Shown here piece by piece: positions 1 to 7,764 of a stretch of DNA of 56,278 nt. A program made the translations under genes and the position numbers. Position 1 is the first letter of the stretch; every line of letters starts with the position of its first letter. The stretch spans positions 1 to 56,278 of the forward strand of contig CAWUVH010000016.1 of the NCBI GenBank assembly GCA_963925895.1, written 5' to 3'. The notes under the pieces are model-generated. The model made no database searches, had not been told where the DNA came from, and was given only the letters and a program-made list of their open reading frames with translations. The stretch comes from Eutrophovita sp913057845. GTDB taxonomy: Bacteria > Pseudomonadota > Gammaproteobacteria > Burkholderiales > Eutrophovitaceae.

Positions 1-147
1 AAAAGGAGGGATCGTTATCGGTATTTTCGCACCCACATCCGCAATGATCTCGATTTCCACCTGAGCTGATACAACGCCATGCGAAAGAACGATAGCAAAA
101 AACATGATGCCAACAAAGCTCTTAGTCATGCGAAAAATAGATAACAT
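1..147 (-). CDS. tolB: TolB, N-terminal fragment (gene runs off the window start)
   Basis: Forty-nine codons of an open frame begin at an ATG at 147-145 and continue out of the window. The start encodes a short basic N-terminus, a hydrophobic stretch ending in a plausible signal-peptidase site (VVSA before QVEIEI), and then the QVEIEI...KIPITIPPF segment that I recognise as the beginning of mature TolB. TolB is the periplasmic beta-propeller protein of the Tol-Pal envelope system and contacts TolA and Pal. A purine-rich GGAGGGGGCGG tract precedes the ATG. It lies 10 bases downstream of the tolA stop, so it belongs to the tolQRAB operon; pal would be expected next, outside the window. Confidence 0.9.
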   Translation of the reverse strand, partial: MLSIFRMTKSFVGIMFFAIVLSHGVVSAQVEIEIIADVGAKIPITIPPF

Positions 148-157
148 CCGCCCCCTC

Positions 158-1180
158 CTAAAATTTAAACTTAATGCTCACTCCACGCCCAAATGTCTTT
201 TGAAAGAATGATGAATCTTTCGGCACTGGTAATGGTGAAGCAATTCGAATGGCCTTTTCAACCGATTCATCATAGGCACGATTACCACTTTCCTCAACCA
301 GAGTGACAACAAGAACCTTTCCAGTCTCACTTAAGACTAAGTCATAAACCACCTGCAAGCTAGCATTCGGCTGAAAAAGCCAACTGTCATTCACCTTCTT
401 CGTGATTGCCTTAATATATTCATCCAGCTCGCCTTGCATTTCCGCTTGTGCCGCGTCCGCGCCGGCTTTTTGTTTATTCAACTCCTCAATCTGCTGCTGC
501 TTTTGTAACTTATTATTTTGTTTTAATGTATCAAGAGTCTTTTGCACCTCTTGCTTTAATTTTTCCTGACGATTCTTTTCTGCTAACTCGCGCTCACGCT
601 CTTTCTCTCTGCGCTGCTTATCTTCTTCCCGCTTAAGCCGCTTTTCTTCTAACTCGCGCTCACGCTCACGCTCGCGCTTGCGGTCCCCTTCAGCCTTCTT
701 GCGTTTTTCGACTCGCTTTTTTTCTAACGCGATATCCCGAGCAGACGGACCAAGTTCTGGCTCTGGTTTGGGCTTGGGCTTAGGCTCTGGTTTGGGCTTG
801 GGCTTAGGCTCTGGTTTGGGCTCTGGTTTGGGCTCTGGCTTAGGCTGTGGTTTGGGCTCTGGCTTAGGCTCTGGTTTGGGCTCTGGTTTAGGCTCTGGTT
901 TAGGCTCTGGTTTAGGCTCTGGTTTAGGCTCTGGCTTAGGCTCTGGTTTAGGCTCTGGCTTAGGCTGTGGTTTGGGCTCTGGCTTAGGCTTAGCCTTGGC
1001 AGCATCCTGGCGCGCGTTAACCTCTGACTTCAGTTCGGGGGACCACAGCTCTACCATCACGGGCTCTGGAGCCCTACGATTCCAATCCAGACTAATGAAC
1101 AAAAACAAAAATAAAACCGCATGTATCAGGACGGACAGAAAACCCGACTTAATTCGAGAGTTTTTTATCCCACGAGACAT
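158..1180 (-). CDS. tolA: TolA, periplasm-spanning Tol-Pal protein
   Basis: TolA links the TolQR inner-membrane motor to TolB/Pal at the outer membrane and helps outer-membrane constriction at division. The 340-residue protein shows the expected three parts: a cytoplasmic tip plus one membrane helix at about residues 13-31, a long middle region, and a C-terminal TonB/TolA-like domain at about 250-340 (DEYI...VNDSW, ending SIKFKF). The middle region has two unlike halves: a Lys-Pro/Glu-Pro repeat at about 64-142 and then a highly charged Arg/Lys/Glu coiled coil at about 150-245. Enterobacterial TolA has an Ala/Lys-rich helix here, so the polyproline-type rod is the odd part. The gene abuts tolR with no gap and is followed by tolB 10 bases on. 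Confidence 0.95.
   Translation of the reverse strand: MSRGIKNSRIKSGFLSVLIHAVLFLFLFISLDWNRRAPEPVMVELWSPELKSEVNARQDAAKAKPKPEPKPQPKPEPKPEPKPEPKPEPKPEPKPEPKPEPKPEPKPEPKPQPKPEPKPEPKPEPKPKPKPEPKPKPKPEPELGPSARDIALEKKRVEKRKKAEGDRKRERERERELEEKRLKREEDKQRREKERERELAEKNRQEKLKQEVQKTLDTLKQNNKLQKQQQIEELNKQKAGADAAQAEMQGELDEYIKAITKKVNDSWLFQPNASLQVVYDLVLSETGKVLVVTLVEESGNRAYDESVEKAIRIASPLPVPKDSSFFQKTFGRGVSIKFKF
755..991 (-). repeat. Tandem EPKP-coding repeat inside tolA
   Basis: About 237 bases made of imperfect 12-base units coding Glu-Pro-Lys-Pro, with scattered variants giving Gln-Pro-Lys-Pro and Lys-Pro-Lys-Pro. As the unit is a multiple of three, copy-number change would lengthen or shorten the TolA rod without breaking frame. 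The low complexity also keeps other frames open on both strands, which explains the Gly-Leu-Gly-Ser-like and Asn-Gln-Ser-Leu-like shadow ORFs here. Confidence 0.9.
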
Positions 1181-1594
1181 TTATTCCTTCGGGGTTACCA
1201 TCAAGCCAACACGCTCGACATTCATTTTTTGCAGCACGTCCATCATGTCCATAACCCGCTCATATCGTACGCTTTTATCTGCTGAAATCAGTACAGGTTG
1301 ATTTGGATTGGACTCTTGCTTTTTGGTCACGATCGCCAAAAGCTCACCCCAACCAATCACTCTCGTTGCCTTTGATTTTTCTCGATCGACATAAGCATAA
1401 TCACCACTGGCTTTGATGATCACCTCAAGCGGTCTTATAGGGACTTGAGAGGACTTGCCAACGCTGGGTAACTCAACCACACCAGGATTCAACATCGGCG
1501 CAGTCACCATGAATATTACGAGCAATACCAACATCACATCGATGTACGGTACAACATTCATCTGATTCATTAATTTACGATGTCTTTTCGCCAT
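1181..1594 (-). CDS. tolR: TolR, Tol-Pal energising protein (ExbD family)
   Basis: TolR is an inner-membrane protein with one helix and a periplasmic domain; with TolQ it couples the proton gradient to TolA movement. The sequence has the family signature VPYIDVMLVLLVIFM, including the helix Asp that carries protons. The frame could open at a TTG four codons upstream (1606), but the ATG at 1594 gives the usual short basic N-terminus (MAKRHRK), so I prefer it; no strong ribosome site decides the matter. The product is 137 residues, normal for the family. It sits between tolQ and tolA and directly abuts tolA. Confidence 0.93.
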   Translation of the reverse strand: MAKRHRKLMNQMNVVPYIDVMLVLLVIFMVTAPMLNPGVVELPSVGKSSQVPIRPLEVIIKASGDYAYVDREKSKATRVIGWGELLAIVTKKQESNPNQPVLISADKSVRYERVMDMMDVLQKMNVERVGLMVTPKE

Positions 1595-1629
1595 CACATC
1601 ACCCAATAATTGTAAGGACTGAGCGTTTG

Positions 1630-2316
1630 CTAACTCACCGTTACTGACCGCTGTAACAGGTTGGATATCTCGTCCATCCCGCTTTCGTATCGTGCCGTTA
1701 AACGCTCAATATCTCTGACGTATCGGTTATAAGCTAGAACGGCTGGTATGGCCGCAAATAGGCCCATCGCCGTAGCCACAAGCGCCTCGGCAATCCCTGG
1801 CGCTACTTGCGCGAGCGTTGCCTGCCCAACATTCGCTAACCCCCGAAACGCATTCATGATTCCCCAAACCGTTCCAAAAAGACCGACATAAGGACTAACT
1901 GACCCAACCGTGGCTAAAAATGACAGATGCATTTCCAATCGGTCTAACTCTCTTTGATACTGAGCGTTCATCGCCCGTCTAGTGCCATCCATAAGCGTCG
2001 GCAGAGACATTGCTGATTGTTGCTGTAATTTTGTAAATTCCCGCAAAGCCGACTCAAAAATTCTATCAAGTGCTCCACGTGACTTACTCGCCCGCACATG
2101 CTGATAAAGACTTCCAGGATCATTTACAGAAGCAAAGTAGCTTTCAAAGGCGTTGGCGCTGCGAAACGCATCTTTAAAGACCTCACGCTTTAAAAAGATA
2201 TACCACCAAGAAACCAGCGACATCCCAAGAAGCGCAATCATTACCAACTGAACTAAAATGCTCGCATTGGCGATCAGCGAAAAAAAAGACATATTCTCCG
2301 ATACGGTCACAGGCAT
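1630..2316 (-). CDS. tolQ: TolQ, Tol-Pal proton channel protein (MotA/TolQ/ExbB family)
   Basis: TolQ is a three-helix inner-membrane protein that forms the proton channel with TolR. The 228-residue product has a first membrane helix at about 15-38, a large cytoplasmic loop, and two C-terminal helices. The family motif around VGLFGTVWGIMNAF and the pore-lining segment EALVATAMGLFAAIPAVLAYN are clear. An AAGGT-type ribosome site lies a few bases before the ATG. It is second in the operon after ybgC and about 35 bases upstream of tolR, matching the usual ybgC-tolQRAB-pal order. Confidence 0.95.
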   Translation of the reverse strand: MPVTVSENMSFFSLIANASILVQLVMIALLGMSLVSWWYIFLKREVFKDAFRSANAFESYFASVNDPGSLYQHVRASKSRGALDRIFESALREFTKLQQQSAMSLPTLMDGTRRAMNAQYQRELDRLEMHLSFLATVGSVSPYVGLFGTVWGIMNAFRGLANVGQATLAQVAPGIAEALVATAMGLFAAIPAVLAYNRYVRDIERLTARYESGMDEISNLLQRSVTVS

Positions 2317-2343
2317 GAAAGACCTTTCGTTTGAAAAAGAGTA

Positions 2344-2733
2344 TTAAACATAATATTTCAATGTTTCCCTAAGTGATTCTGGGAACTTAACAGGTAAAAA
2401 ACTATTCACACTAACCGATGCCAAATTAACATTCGCATCCGCCAGCATCAATCCATTTCTACGAACAGTCTGCCTTAATGTGATTTGAGCACGCTTAACC
2501 TCAATCTCATCTACAAACACGTCAACCTCATCGTCCAAACGAGCGGGTTGATGGTAATTCAGCGCCACCTTTCGAACGACTAATACCACACCATACTCCT
2601 GAACTAACCGTGAAGACTCGTATCCAAGATGCCGAAGCCAATCAGCCCGGGCGCGCTCGAAAAAATCTAGATATCGCGAATGATAAACCACACCACCTGC
2701 ATCTGTATCCTGATAATAAATACGTGTCGTCAC
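2344..2733 (-). CDS. ybgC: YbgC, Tol-Pal-associated acyl-CoA thioesterase
   Basis: YbgC is a hotdog-fold thioesterase encoded at the head of tol-pal clusters; family members hydrolyse acyl-CoA or acyl-ACP. The catalytic region YYQDTDAGGVVYHSRYLDFFERAR, with its Asp and the Tyr/His pair, is intact, and the length of about 130 residues is normal. The first conventional start is GTG at 2733, but it lies 20 bases from the only good ribosome site (AGGAG at 2758-2754, inside ruvB). An in-frame ATT at 2745 has ideal spacing of 8 bases and would add residues resembling the Phe-Ser-x-x-x-Arg start of homologues, so the true start may be 2745. The gene follows ruvB by a few bases and leads the tolQRAB operon. 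Confidence 0.9.
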   Translation of the reverse strand: MTTRIYYQDTDAGGVVYHSRYLDFFERARADWLRHLGYESSRLVQEYGVVLVVRKVALNYHQPARLDDEVDVFVDEIEVKRAQITLRQTVRRNGLMLADANVNLASVSVNSFLPVKFPESLRETLKYYV

Positions 2734-2747
2734 CGAGAAAATAATCG

Positions 2748-3788
2748 CTAGCGCTCCTTAAATATATTTTGTTCACCAACTGCGTTCGCCTCCAAGCCAA
2801 AATGGCTAAAAGCTCGAGGTGTCGCCAATCGTCCCCTCGGGGTTCTTTGGATGTAACCTTCTTGAATCAAGAACGGCTCGATAACATCCTCAATCGTATC
2901 GCGAGACTCCCCGATCGCCGCAGCAAGATTATCGACTCCGACGGGACCTCCAGCAAAACGATAAATGATCGCCTCTAGAAGCTTCCGATCCATAACATCA
3001 AGACCCCGGCCATCGACATCTAAAATTCTTAGCGCCTCATCGGCGACGGTTTGATCAATTTTTCCTTGAAACTTAACATCTGCAAAATCACGAACGCGCC
3101 GCAATAAACGATTTGCAATACGCGGGGTCCCGCGCGACCTGGACGCTATTTCTCGAGCGCCATCTCCATCGATCGTCGTATTTAATAGCGCTGCAGATCT
3201 TTTTATGATCTTAGTGAGTTCATCAGGCGTGTAAAACTCTAGCCTGGATACAATGCCGAATCGATCGCGCAAAGGATTGGTCAACATACCAGCCCGCGTG
3301 GTGGCTCCGATCAACGTAAAAGGTGGGAGATCCAGCTTCACTGACCGCGCGGCAGGCCCTTCACCAATCATGATATCCAGCTGGTAGTCTTCTAATGCGG
3401 GGTATAGTATTTCTTCGACCGCTGGTGACAATCGATGAATTTCATCAATAAATAAAACGTCATTGGATTCTAAATTTGTTAATAAAGCTGCCAGATCGCC
3501 AGCTTTCTCAATCACAGGGCCAGAAGTCTGCCTGATATTGACCCCCATTTCTCGGCCAATAATGTGGGCCAATGTCGTTTTACCCAGACCCGGAGGACCA
3601 AAAAGTAAAACATGATCTAACGGTTCCTTACGGCCTATCGCAGCCTGAATGAACACACTTAATTGACCTCGAATTTTTTCTTGGCCAACATACTCATCAA
3701 AACGACTGGGGCGTAGCGCTCTATCTGCGCGATCCTCTGGCGCGATCGGCGAAGATGCAGGGGAAACCAGTCGATCAGTCTCAATCAT
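2748..3788 (-). CDS. ruvB: RuvB, Holliday-junction branch-migration ATPase
   Basis: RuvB hexamers pump DNA through RuvA-bound Holliday junctions during recombinational repair. The product has the AAA+ features in order: Walker A GPPGLGKTT, Walker B LFIDEIHR, sensor I GATTRAG, the arginine-finger segment LRDRFG, and a C-terminal winged helix (GYIQRTPRGR). The frame stays open to 3830, but those codons run into the preceding gene. The ATG at 3788 (MIETDRL) gives 346 residues, the family norm, and starts 4 bases after the upstream stop. It is separated from ruvA by one unknown gene, unlike the usual direct ruvA-ruvB adjacency. Confidence 0.96.
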   Translation of the reverse strand: MIETDRLVSPASSPIAPEDRADRALRPSRFDEYVGQEKIRGQLSVFIQAAIGRKEPLDHVLLFGPPGLGKTTLAHIIGREMGVNIRQTSGPVIEKAGDLAALLTNLESNDVLFIDEIHRLSPAVEEILYPALEDYQLDIMIGEGPAARSVKLDLPPFTLIGATTRAGMLTNPLRDRFGIVSRLEFYTPDELTKIIKRSAALLNTTIDGDGAREIASRSRGTPRIANRLLRRVRDFADVKFQGKIDQTVADEALRILDVDGRGLDVMDRKLLEAIIYRFAGGPVGVDNLAAAIGESRDTIEDVIEPFLIQEGYIQRTPRGRLATPRAFSHFGLEANAVGEQNIFKER

Positions 3789-3792
3789 AAAA

Positions 3793-4590
3793 TCAGTAAT
3801 CTTCCAGAAAATCAGTAATATAAGGTTCAATCAACTGAGCATGTTCTAGTGTCAACATATCTGAACTTGCCGCCAGGTAATCCAAACGCTCGTTAATGCG
3901 CCCCGTCAGGCTGATGATCAGTGTCGTAAAATATTTTTTTCCCAATTGCGATAACGCGAATGCCTGGGCATCCGCACCATCTAGATCTGTAGTCACGAAG
4001 CGTATTTCCTTTTCCTCGCGATGGTAAATCTCTTGAAATAACTTTAGATCCCCCGCCAACTGCGCTAAGGGGGGCTTCAACTTACCAGAGAACGTTAGGC
4101 TCATCATTACCTGTCGAGCAACGCTGTGGTCAATCACAGACGCCTGTTTACCCCCAATATTCGTTTTGAAATGAGCAATTAGTTGACGAACTTCTCTGTC
4201 ATCAAACGTCTCTTGAACCATACGCTCCCACTCAGGCACCATCCACTCATAGAAGCCATAATCATCAATCATACTCGATTCAATTTTTTCGATTAAAGCT
4301 TCTTCGGACTGTCTCCACCATGGATTTTGACGATTCCACGCAGGCCCTAGGCTCCTATCTTCGCCCACTTGGCGCAAAAAACTCCTGACTGAAAGATGAG
4401 CTTCCTGCTTTAGAAAATAAGTACTGATTGCCGACGCAGAATCCAGATGGTGGATTGACCAAAGCTCCAGGGCGCCATCATTGTTTGACCTAGCTGGCGA
4501 AGAGGCAATCACAAGAAAAAAAAGGGAGAACACCAGTGGCGTTAAAAGAGCTCTGGCTCTTTGCCCAAACAAACTTGACCGATCTTTCAT
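3793..4590 (-). CDS. Unknown exported protein between ruvA and ruvB
   Basis: I do not recognise this family. The ATG at 4590 gives a 265-residue protein with a clear signal peptide: basic start (MKDRSSLFGQRAR), hydrophobic core, and an SSPARS cleavage-type end. An upstream in-frame ATG at 4617 is possible but would bury the signal. The mature part is mostly helical-looking and acidic, with no cysteine and no catalytic motif I can name. The stretch EVRQLIAHFKTNIGGKQASV loosely recalls the DUF2059 pattern (helical periplasmic proteins), which is only a guess. It lies about 105 bases after ruvA and 4 bases before ruvB, so it is probably co-transcribed with ruvB. No Holliday-junction role should be assumed, because it looks periplasmic. 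Confidence 0.8.
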   Translation of the reverse strand: MKDRSSLFGQRARALLTPLVFSLFFLVIASSPARSNNDGALELWSIHHLDSASAISTYFLKQEAHLSVRSFLRQVGEDRSLGPAWNRQNPWWRQSEEALIEKIESSMIDDYGFYEWMVPEWERMVQETFDDREVRQLIAHFKTNIGGKQASVIDHSVARQVMMSLTFSGKLKPPLAQLAGDLKLFQEIYHREEKEIRFVTTDLDGADAQAFALSQLGKKYFTTLIISLTGRINERLDYLAASSDMLTLEHAQLIEPYITDFLEDY

Positions 4591-4695
4591 TCTCGTGAAT
4601 GTCCCGGTAGTGATCATGCTTTGATTATATCTGATGACGCCAAAGATCAGTCAGATCAGCTGTTTTATTTTTAAGATTTGAGTCGAATCAGAATC

Positions 4696-5274
4696 TTAAG
4701 TGGATGATATGAGCTGCAGTGTTTGGCGAATCATCTCTGGAAGGGTTAAACCCTCTTTGACTTTTAATACGGATGCTCGAGCATCACGCTCACTGTAACC
4801 CAGTGATACTAAAGCACTAATCGCATCATCAACGAGACTAGGCTTAGTGGGGCTCATGACTGAGCCATCAGGTTTAGCCAGCTTATCGCGTAACTCCAAA
4901 ATCAAACGCTCAGCTGTCTTTCTACCAATTCCAGGGACCTTCGTTAAACGAGCGGCGTCTTCGGATGCGACCAGCGATCGAAGTTCATCCAAAGATAGAG
5001 CAGAAAGTATGGCTAATGCAATCTTCGCGCCAATACCATTGACTTTAAGCAGTTGCCTAAAAGCGATTTTTTCGCCTGGATTACCAAAGCCATAAAGCAA
5101 ATGAGCATCTTCTCGCACAAGAAGATGAGTGTATAACGTAACTTGTTGTCCAATGTCAGGCAAATCGTAAATCGTACTCATTGGCGCTTCTATTTCATAA
5201 GCGATACCACCGACCTCAACCACCAACGTGGGAGGTGATTTTTCTATTAAAACGCCACAAATTCGACTGATCAT
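4696..5274 (-). CDS. ruvA: RuvA, Holliday-junction DNA-binding subunit
   Basis: RuvA tetramers bind four-way junctions and load RuvB. The 192-residue protein has the N-terminal OB-fold domain (MISRICGVLIEK...), two helix-hairpin-helix segments in the middle (LLKVNGIGAKIALAIL and TKVPGIGRKTAERLILEL) and a C-terminal RuvB-binding three-helix domain (DAISALVSLGYSERDA). It lies 22 bases downstream of ruvC. The 3' side is a roughly 105-base gap to the unknown exported gene rather than ruvB. Confidence 0.96.
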   Translation of the reverse strand: MISRICGVLIEKSPPTLVVEVGGIAYEIEAPMSTIYDLPDIGQQVTLYTHLLVREDAHLLYGFGNPGEKIAFRQLLKVNGIGAKIALAILSALSLDELRSLVASEDAARLTKVPGIGRKTAERLILELRDKLAKPDGSVMSPTKPSLVDDAISALVSLGYSERDARASVLKVKEGLTLPEMIRQTLQLISST

Positions 5275-5296
5275 AATCGCCCTACTCGATATGAGA

Positions 5297-5824
5297 CTAA
5301 CGTGATTTTAATTGCTGGATTCTACTTGTAACACGCTCTGAATGCGCGTAACAAATCGCACAAGCCAAAGCGTCAGCAGCATCTGTTGAAGGTGCGCTTG
5401 GCAGATTCAACAACCGTCTTACCATCTCCTGCACCTGAGATTTATCCGCATGCCCATTGCCGACGACAGATTGTTTAACCTGCAAGGCAGTGAACTCTGA
5501 CACCGCTAAATCTTTTAGAACAGCCGCAGAAATGGCCGCCCCACGAGCTTGGCCCAACAATAATGTCGACTGAGGATTGACGTTCACGAAGACCTTTTCA
5601 ACGACCGCGATTGTCGGGTCGTGACTCTCAATAATCTCCATCAAGCCACTTAAAATCTCCTTCAACCGATCAGGAAGCCCTTCACCTGTCGTTTTGATAC
5701 AACCACTGGTCACATACGTCAATGACTGCTGGTTGACTTCAATCACACCAAAACCCGTAACCCTCAGCCCGGGGTCAATACCTAAAATTCTCAAGAACTT
5801 AGACACACCCGATTGAACAAGCAC
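5297..5824 (-). CDS. ruvC: RuvC, Holliday-junction resolvase
   Basis: RuvC is the dimeric endonuclease that cuts Holliday junctions symmetrically. Acidic active-site residues are visible: Asp in ILGIDPG near residue 18, Glu in VVEKVFVN, and the C-terminal pair in TDAADALACA. The frame starts with GTG at 5824, immediately after the yebC stop. The usual family N-terminus (MRILGIDPG) would correspond to a TTG codon 11 codons further in, so the first residues may not be translated. The order yebC-ruvC-ruvA-(unknown)-ruvB is a typical repair operon apart from the intruding gene. Confidence 0.95.
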   Translation of the reverse strand: MLVQSGVSKFLRILGIDPGLRVTGFGVIEVNQQSLTYVTSGCIKTTGEGLPDRLKEILSGLMEIIESHDPTIAVVEKVFVNVNPQSTLLLGQARGAAISAAVLKDLAVSEFTALQVKQSVVGNGHADKSQVQEMVRRLLNLPSAPSTDAADALACAICYAHSERVTSRIQQLKSR

Positions 5825-6550
5825 TCACACCTCATAATCTGCTGTCGTATAAACGTCTTGAACATCATCAAGCGCCTCTAGCGCATCCAAAAGTTTTTGC
5901 ATTTTCTCAGCCTCTTCACCCTCAAGTGCATTTAGAATGGTTGGCTTATAGGTTACTTCCGCAACTTCTGGCTCTAACCCAGACTGTTCAAAGATACTCT
6001 TGAGTGACTCAAAATCATTAGGGCTCGCTATAACTTCAACGCTATCATCAGCGTCAGAGATGACGTCCTCAGCACCTCCGGACAAACCCACCTCCATGAT
6101 CAATTCCTCGTCAGCTCCCGGTGCGAATACAAACTGCGCACAATGTTTAAAGAGAAAGGCCACAGAACCATCCGTACCTAAGTTGCCGCCATGCTTAGTA
6201 AATGCGTGCCGCACATCGGCGACCGTTCTTTTAGTGTTATCGGTAAGGCAATCGACCAATACCGCGGCACCACCAATGCCATACCCCTCATACCGCGCCT
6301 CTTCGTAATTGACCCCCTCAAGTCCTCCAGAGCCTTTTTTAATTGCCCGATCAATGGTTTCTTTGGTCATGTTCGCATCAAGTGCTTTATCAACAGCCAG
6401 ACGTAATCGAGGGTTTGAGGCAGGATCGGGTCCAGCCAGGCGAGCCGCAACCGTAATTTCCTTAATAAGCCGAGTGAATACTTTTCCTCGCTTCGCATCC
6501 ACCGCGGCCTTCCGGTGCTTAATATTTGCCCATTTACTATGTCCGGCCAT
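5825..6550 (-). CDS. yebC: YebC/PmpR-family protein (translation or transcription regulator)
   Basis: The product starts MAGHSKWANIKHRKAAVDAKRG, the hallmark of the YebC/TACO1 family, and has the expected length of 241 residues. Members have been described as DNA-binding regulators (PmpR) and, more recently, as factors that relieve ribosome stalling at proline-rich sequences. That second role is of interest here because TolA in this window carries a long proline repeat; any link is my inference. The gene directly abuts ruvC, the common arrangement. Confidence 0.95.
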   Translation of the reverse strand: MAGHSKWANIKHRKAAVDAKRGKVFTRLIKEITVAARLAGPDPASNPRLRLAVDKALDANMTKETIDRAIKKGSGGLEGVNYEEARYEGYGIGGAAVLVDCLTDNTKRTVADVRHAFTKHGGNLGTDGSVAFLFKHCAQFVFAPGADEELIMEVGLSGGAEDVISDADDSVEVIASPNDFESLKSIFEQSGLEPEVAEVTYKPTILNALEGEEAEKMQKLLDALEALDDVQDVYTTADYEV

Positions 6551-6644
6551 AACTACCTAACACTCCCCAATATTTAGTCTCACAAGAACTGATTTGTACA
6601 TATCCATTCAAGCTAAAAAAGACACTGAACTTTTTTTATCCGAT

Positions 6645-7733
6645 TTACACGTTAAACCGGAAATGCATGACATCCCCATCAGCCACCACATAATCTTTTC
6701 CCTCTAACCTAACTTTACCAGCATCTTTAGCTGCGCTCTCACCACCATATTGAACAAAGTCGTCGTAACCCACAACCTCAGCTCGAATAAAGCCTTTTTC
6801 AAAATCCGTATGAATGACACCAGCAGCTTGCGGCGCCGTACTTCCTCGGCGGACTGTCCAAGCTCGCACCTCTTTTTTACCTGCCGTAAAGTATGTTTGC
6901 AATCCAAGCAACTGATAAGCCGCTCTAATAACCCTATTCAGACCAGGTTCATCCATACCAATATCAGCCAAGAACATTGTTTTCTCATCGTCGTCTAGGT
7001 CAATCAGTTGCGCCTCTAGTTGAGCGGATATCGCAACTGCATTAGCACCCTCCTTCTCAGACATCGCTATTACCGCATCTAACATTGGATTCTGCGCGAA
7101 CCCCTTCTCGCTCACATTGGCAACATACATAACCGGCTTCATCGTGAGCAGGAAGAAGGGCTGTAGTTCATCTCGCTCTTCCTTAGAAAGATCTACAGCA
7201 CGCGCTGGAATCCCTTGATTCAGCGCAGCATCAACTTTTTCCAGCACATCTACGATTCGCTTCGCTTCCTTATCATTACCGGACCGAGCCTGTTTCGTAT
7301 AGCGAAATAGCTGTTTTTCGATGGATGCTAAATCTGCGAGCGCAAGCTCAGTATTAATAACTTCAATATCAGAGAGTGGATCAACCTTACCACCGACGTG
7401 CACAACATTGTCATCAGCAAAGCACCGAACGACATGCGCGATCGCATCAGTTTCTCGAATATTTGCAAGAAATTGATTGCCCAGACCCTCTCCTTGAGAC
7501 GCGCCCTTAACCAGTCCCGCAATATCAACAAACTCGACAAGTGCTGGTACTGTTTTTTCAGGCACAACCAAGGAAGACAGTTTGTCTAGCCTAGGGTCAG
7601 GAACCTCGACGACACCAACATTGGGCTCAATCGTACAAAATGGATAGTTCTCAGCCGAGATCGCCGCTTTGGTCAACGCATTAAATAGGGTCGATTTCCC
7701 CACATTTGGAAGCCCTACGATTCCACACTTCAT
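6645..7733 (-). CDS. ychF: YchF, ribosome-associated Obg-family ATPase
   Basis: YchF/OLA1 is a cytosolic P-loop NTPase that prefers ATP and binds ribosomes. The 362-residue protein has G1 GLPNVGKSTLFNALT at the very N-terminus, G3 DIAGLVKGAS, an altered G4 (NVSE) as expected for the ATP-preferring subfamily, a coiled-coil insert at about 130-200, and the C-terminal TGS domain (TYFTAGKKEVRAWTV to the end). It is about 30 bases downstream of pth, as in most betaproteobacteria. Confidence 0.96.
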   Translation of the reverse strand: MKCGIVGLPNVGKSTLFNALTKAAISAENYPFCTIEPNVGVVEVPDPRLDKLSSLVVPEKTVPALVEFVDIAGLVKGASQGEGLGNQFLANIRETDAIAHVVRCFADDNVVHVGGKVDPLSDIEVINTELALADLASIEKQLFRYTKQARSGNDKEAKRIVDVLEKVDAALNQGIPARAVDLSKEERDELQPFFLLTMKPVMYVANVSEKGFAQNPMLDAVIAMSEKEGANAVAISAQLEAQLIDLDDDEKTMFLADIGMDEPGLNRVIRAAYQLLGLQTYFTAGKKEVRAWTVRRGSTAPQAAGVIHTDFEKGFIRAEVVGYDDFVQYGGESAAKDAGKVRLEGKDYVVADGDVMHFRFNV

Positions 7734-7764
7734 ATTCTTATTCCCTCAATAAACACTCGTTCGG

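Noticed and set aside
755..991. CRISPR-like array
   Set aside because: The repeat unit is only 12 bases, has no unique spacers, and lies inside the tolA reading frame.
678..1301. Long plus-strand ORF with Gly-Leu-Gly-Ser repeats, and a second minus-frame ORF with Asn-Gln-Ser-Leu repeats, over tolA
   Set aside because: Both are shadows of the low-complexity EPKP repeat in the real tolA frame; the repeat lacks stops in several frames.
6551..6644. Possible RNA gene or regulator between ychF and yebC
   Set aside because: Ninety-four AT-rich bases with no convincing stem, terminator or conserved motif.
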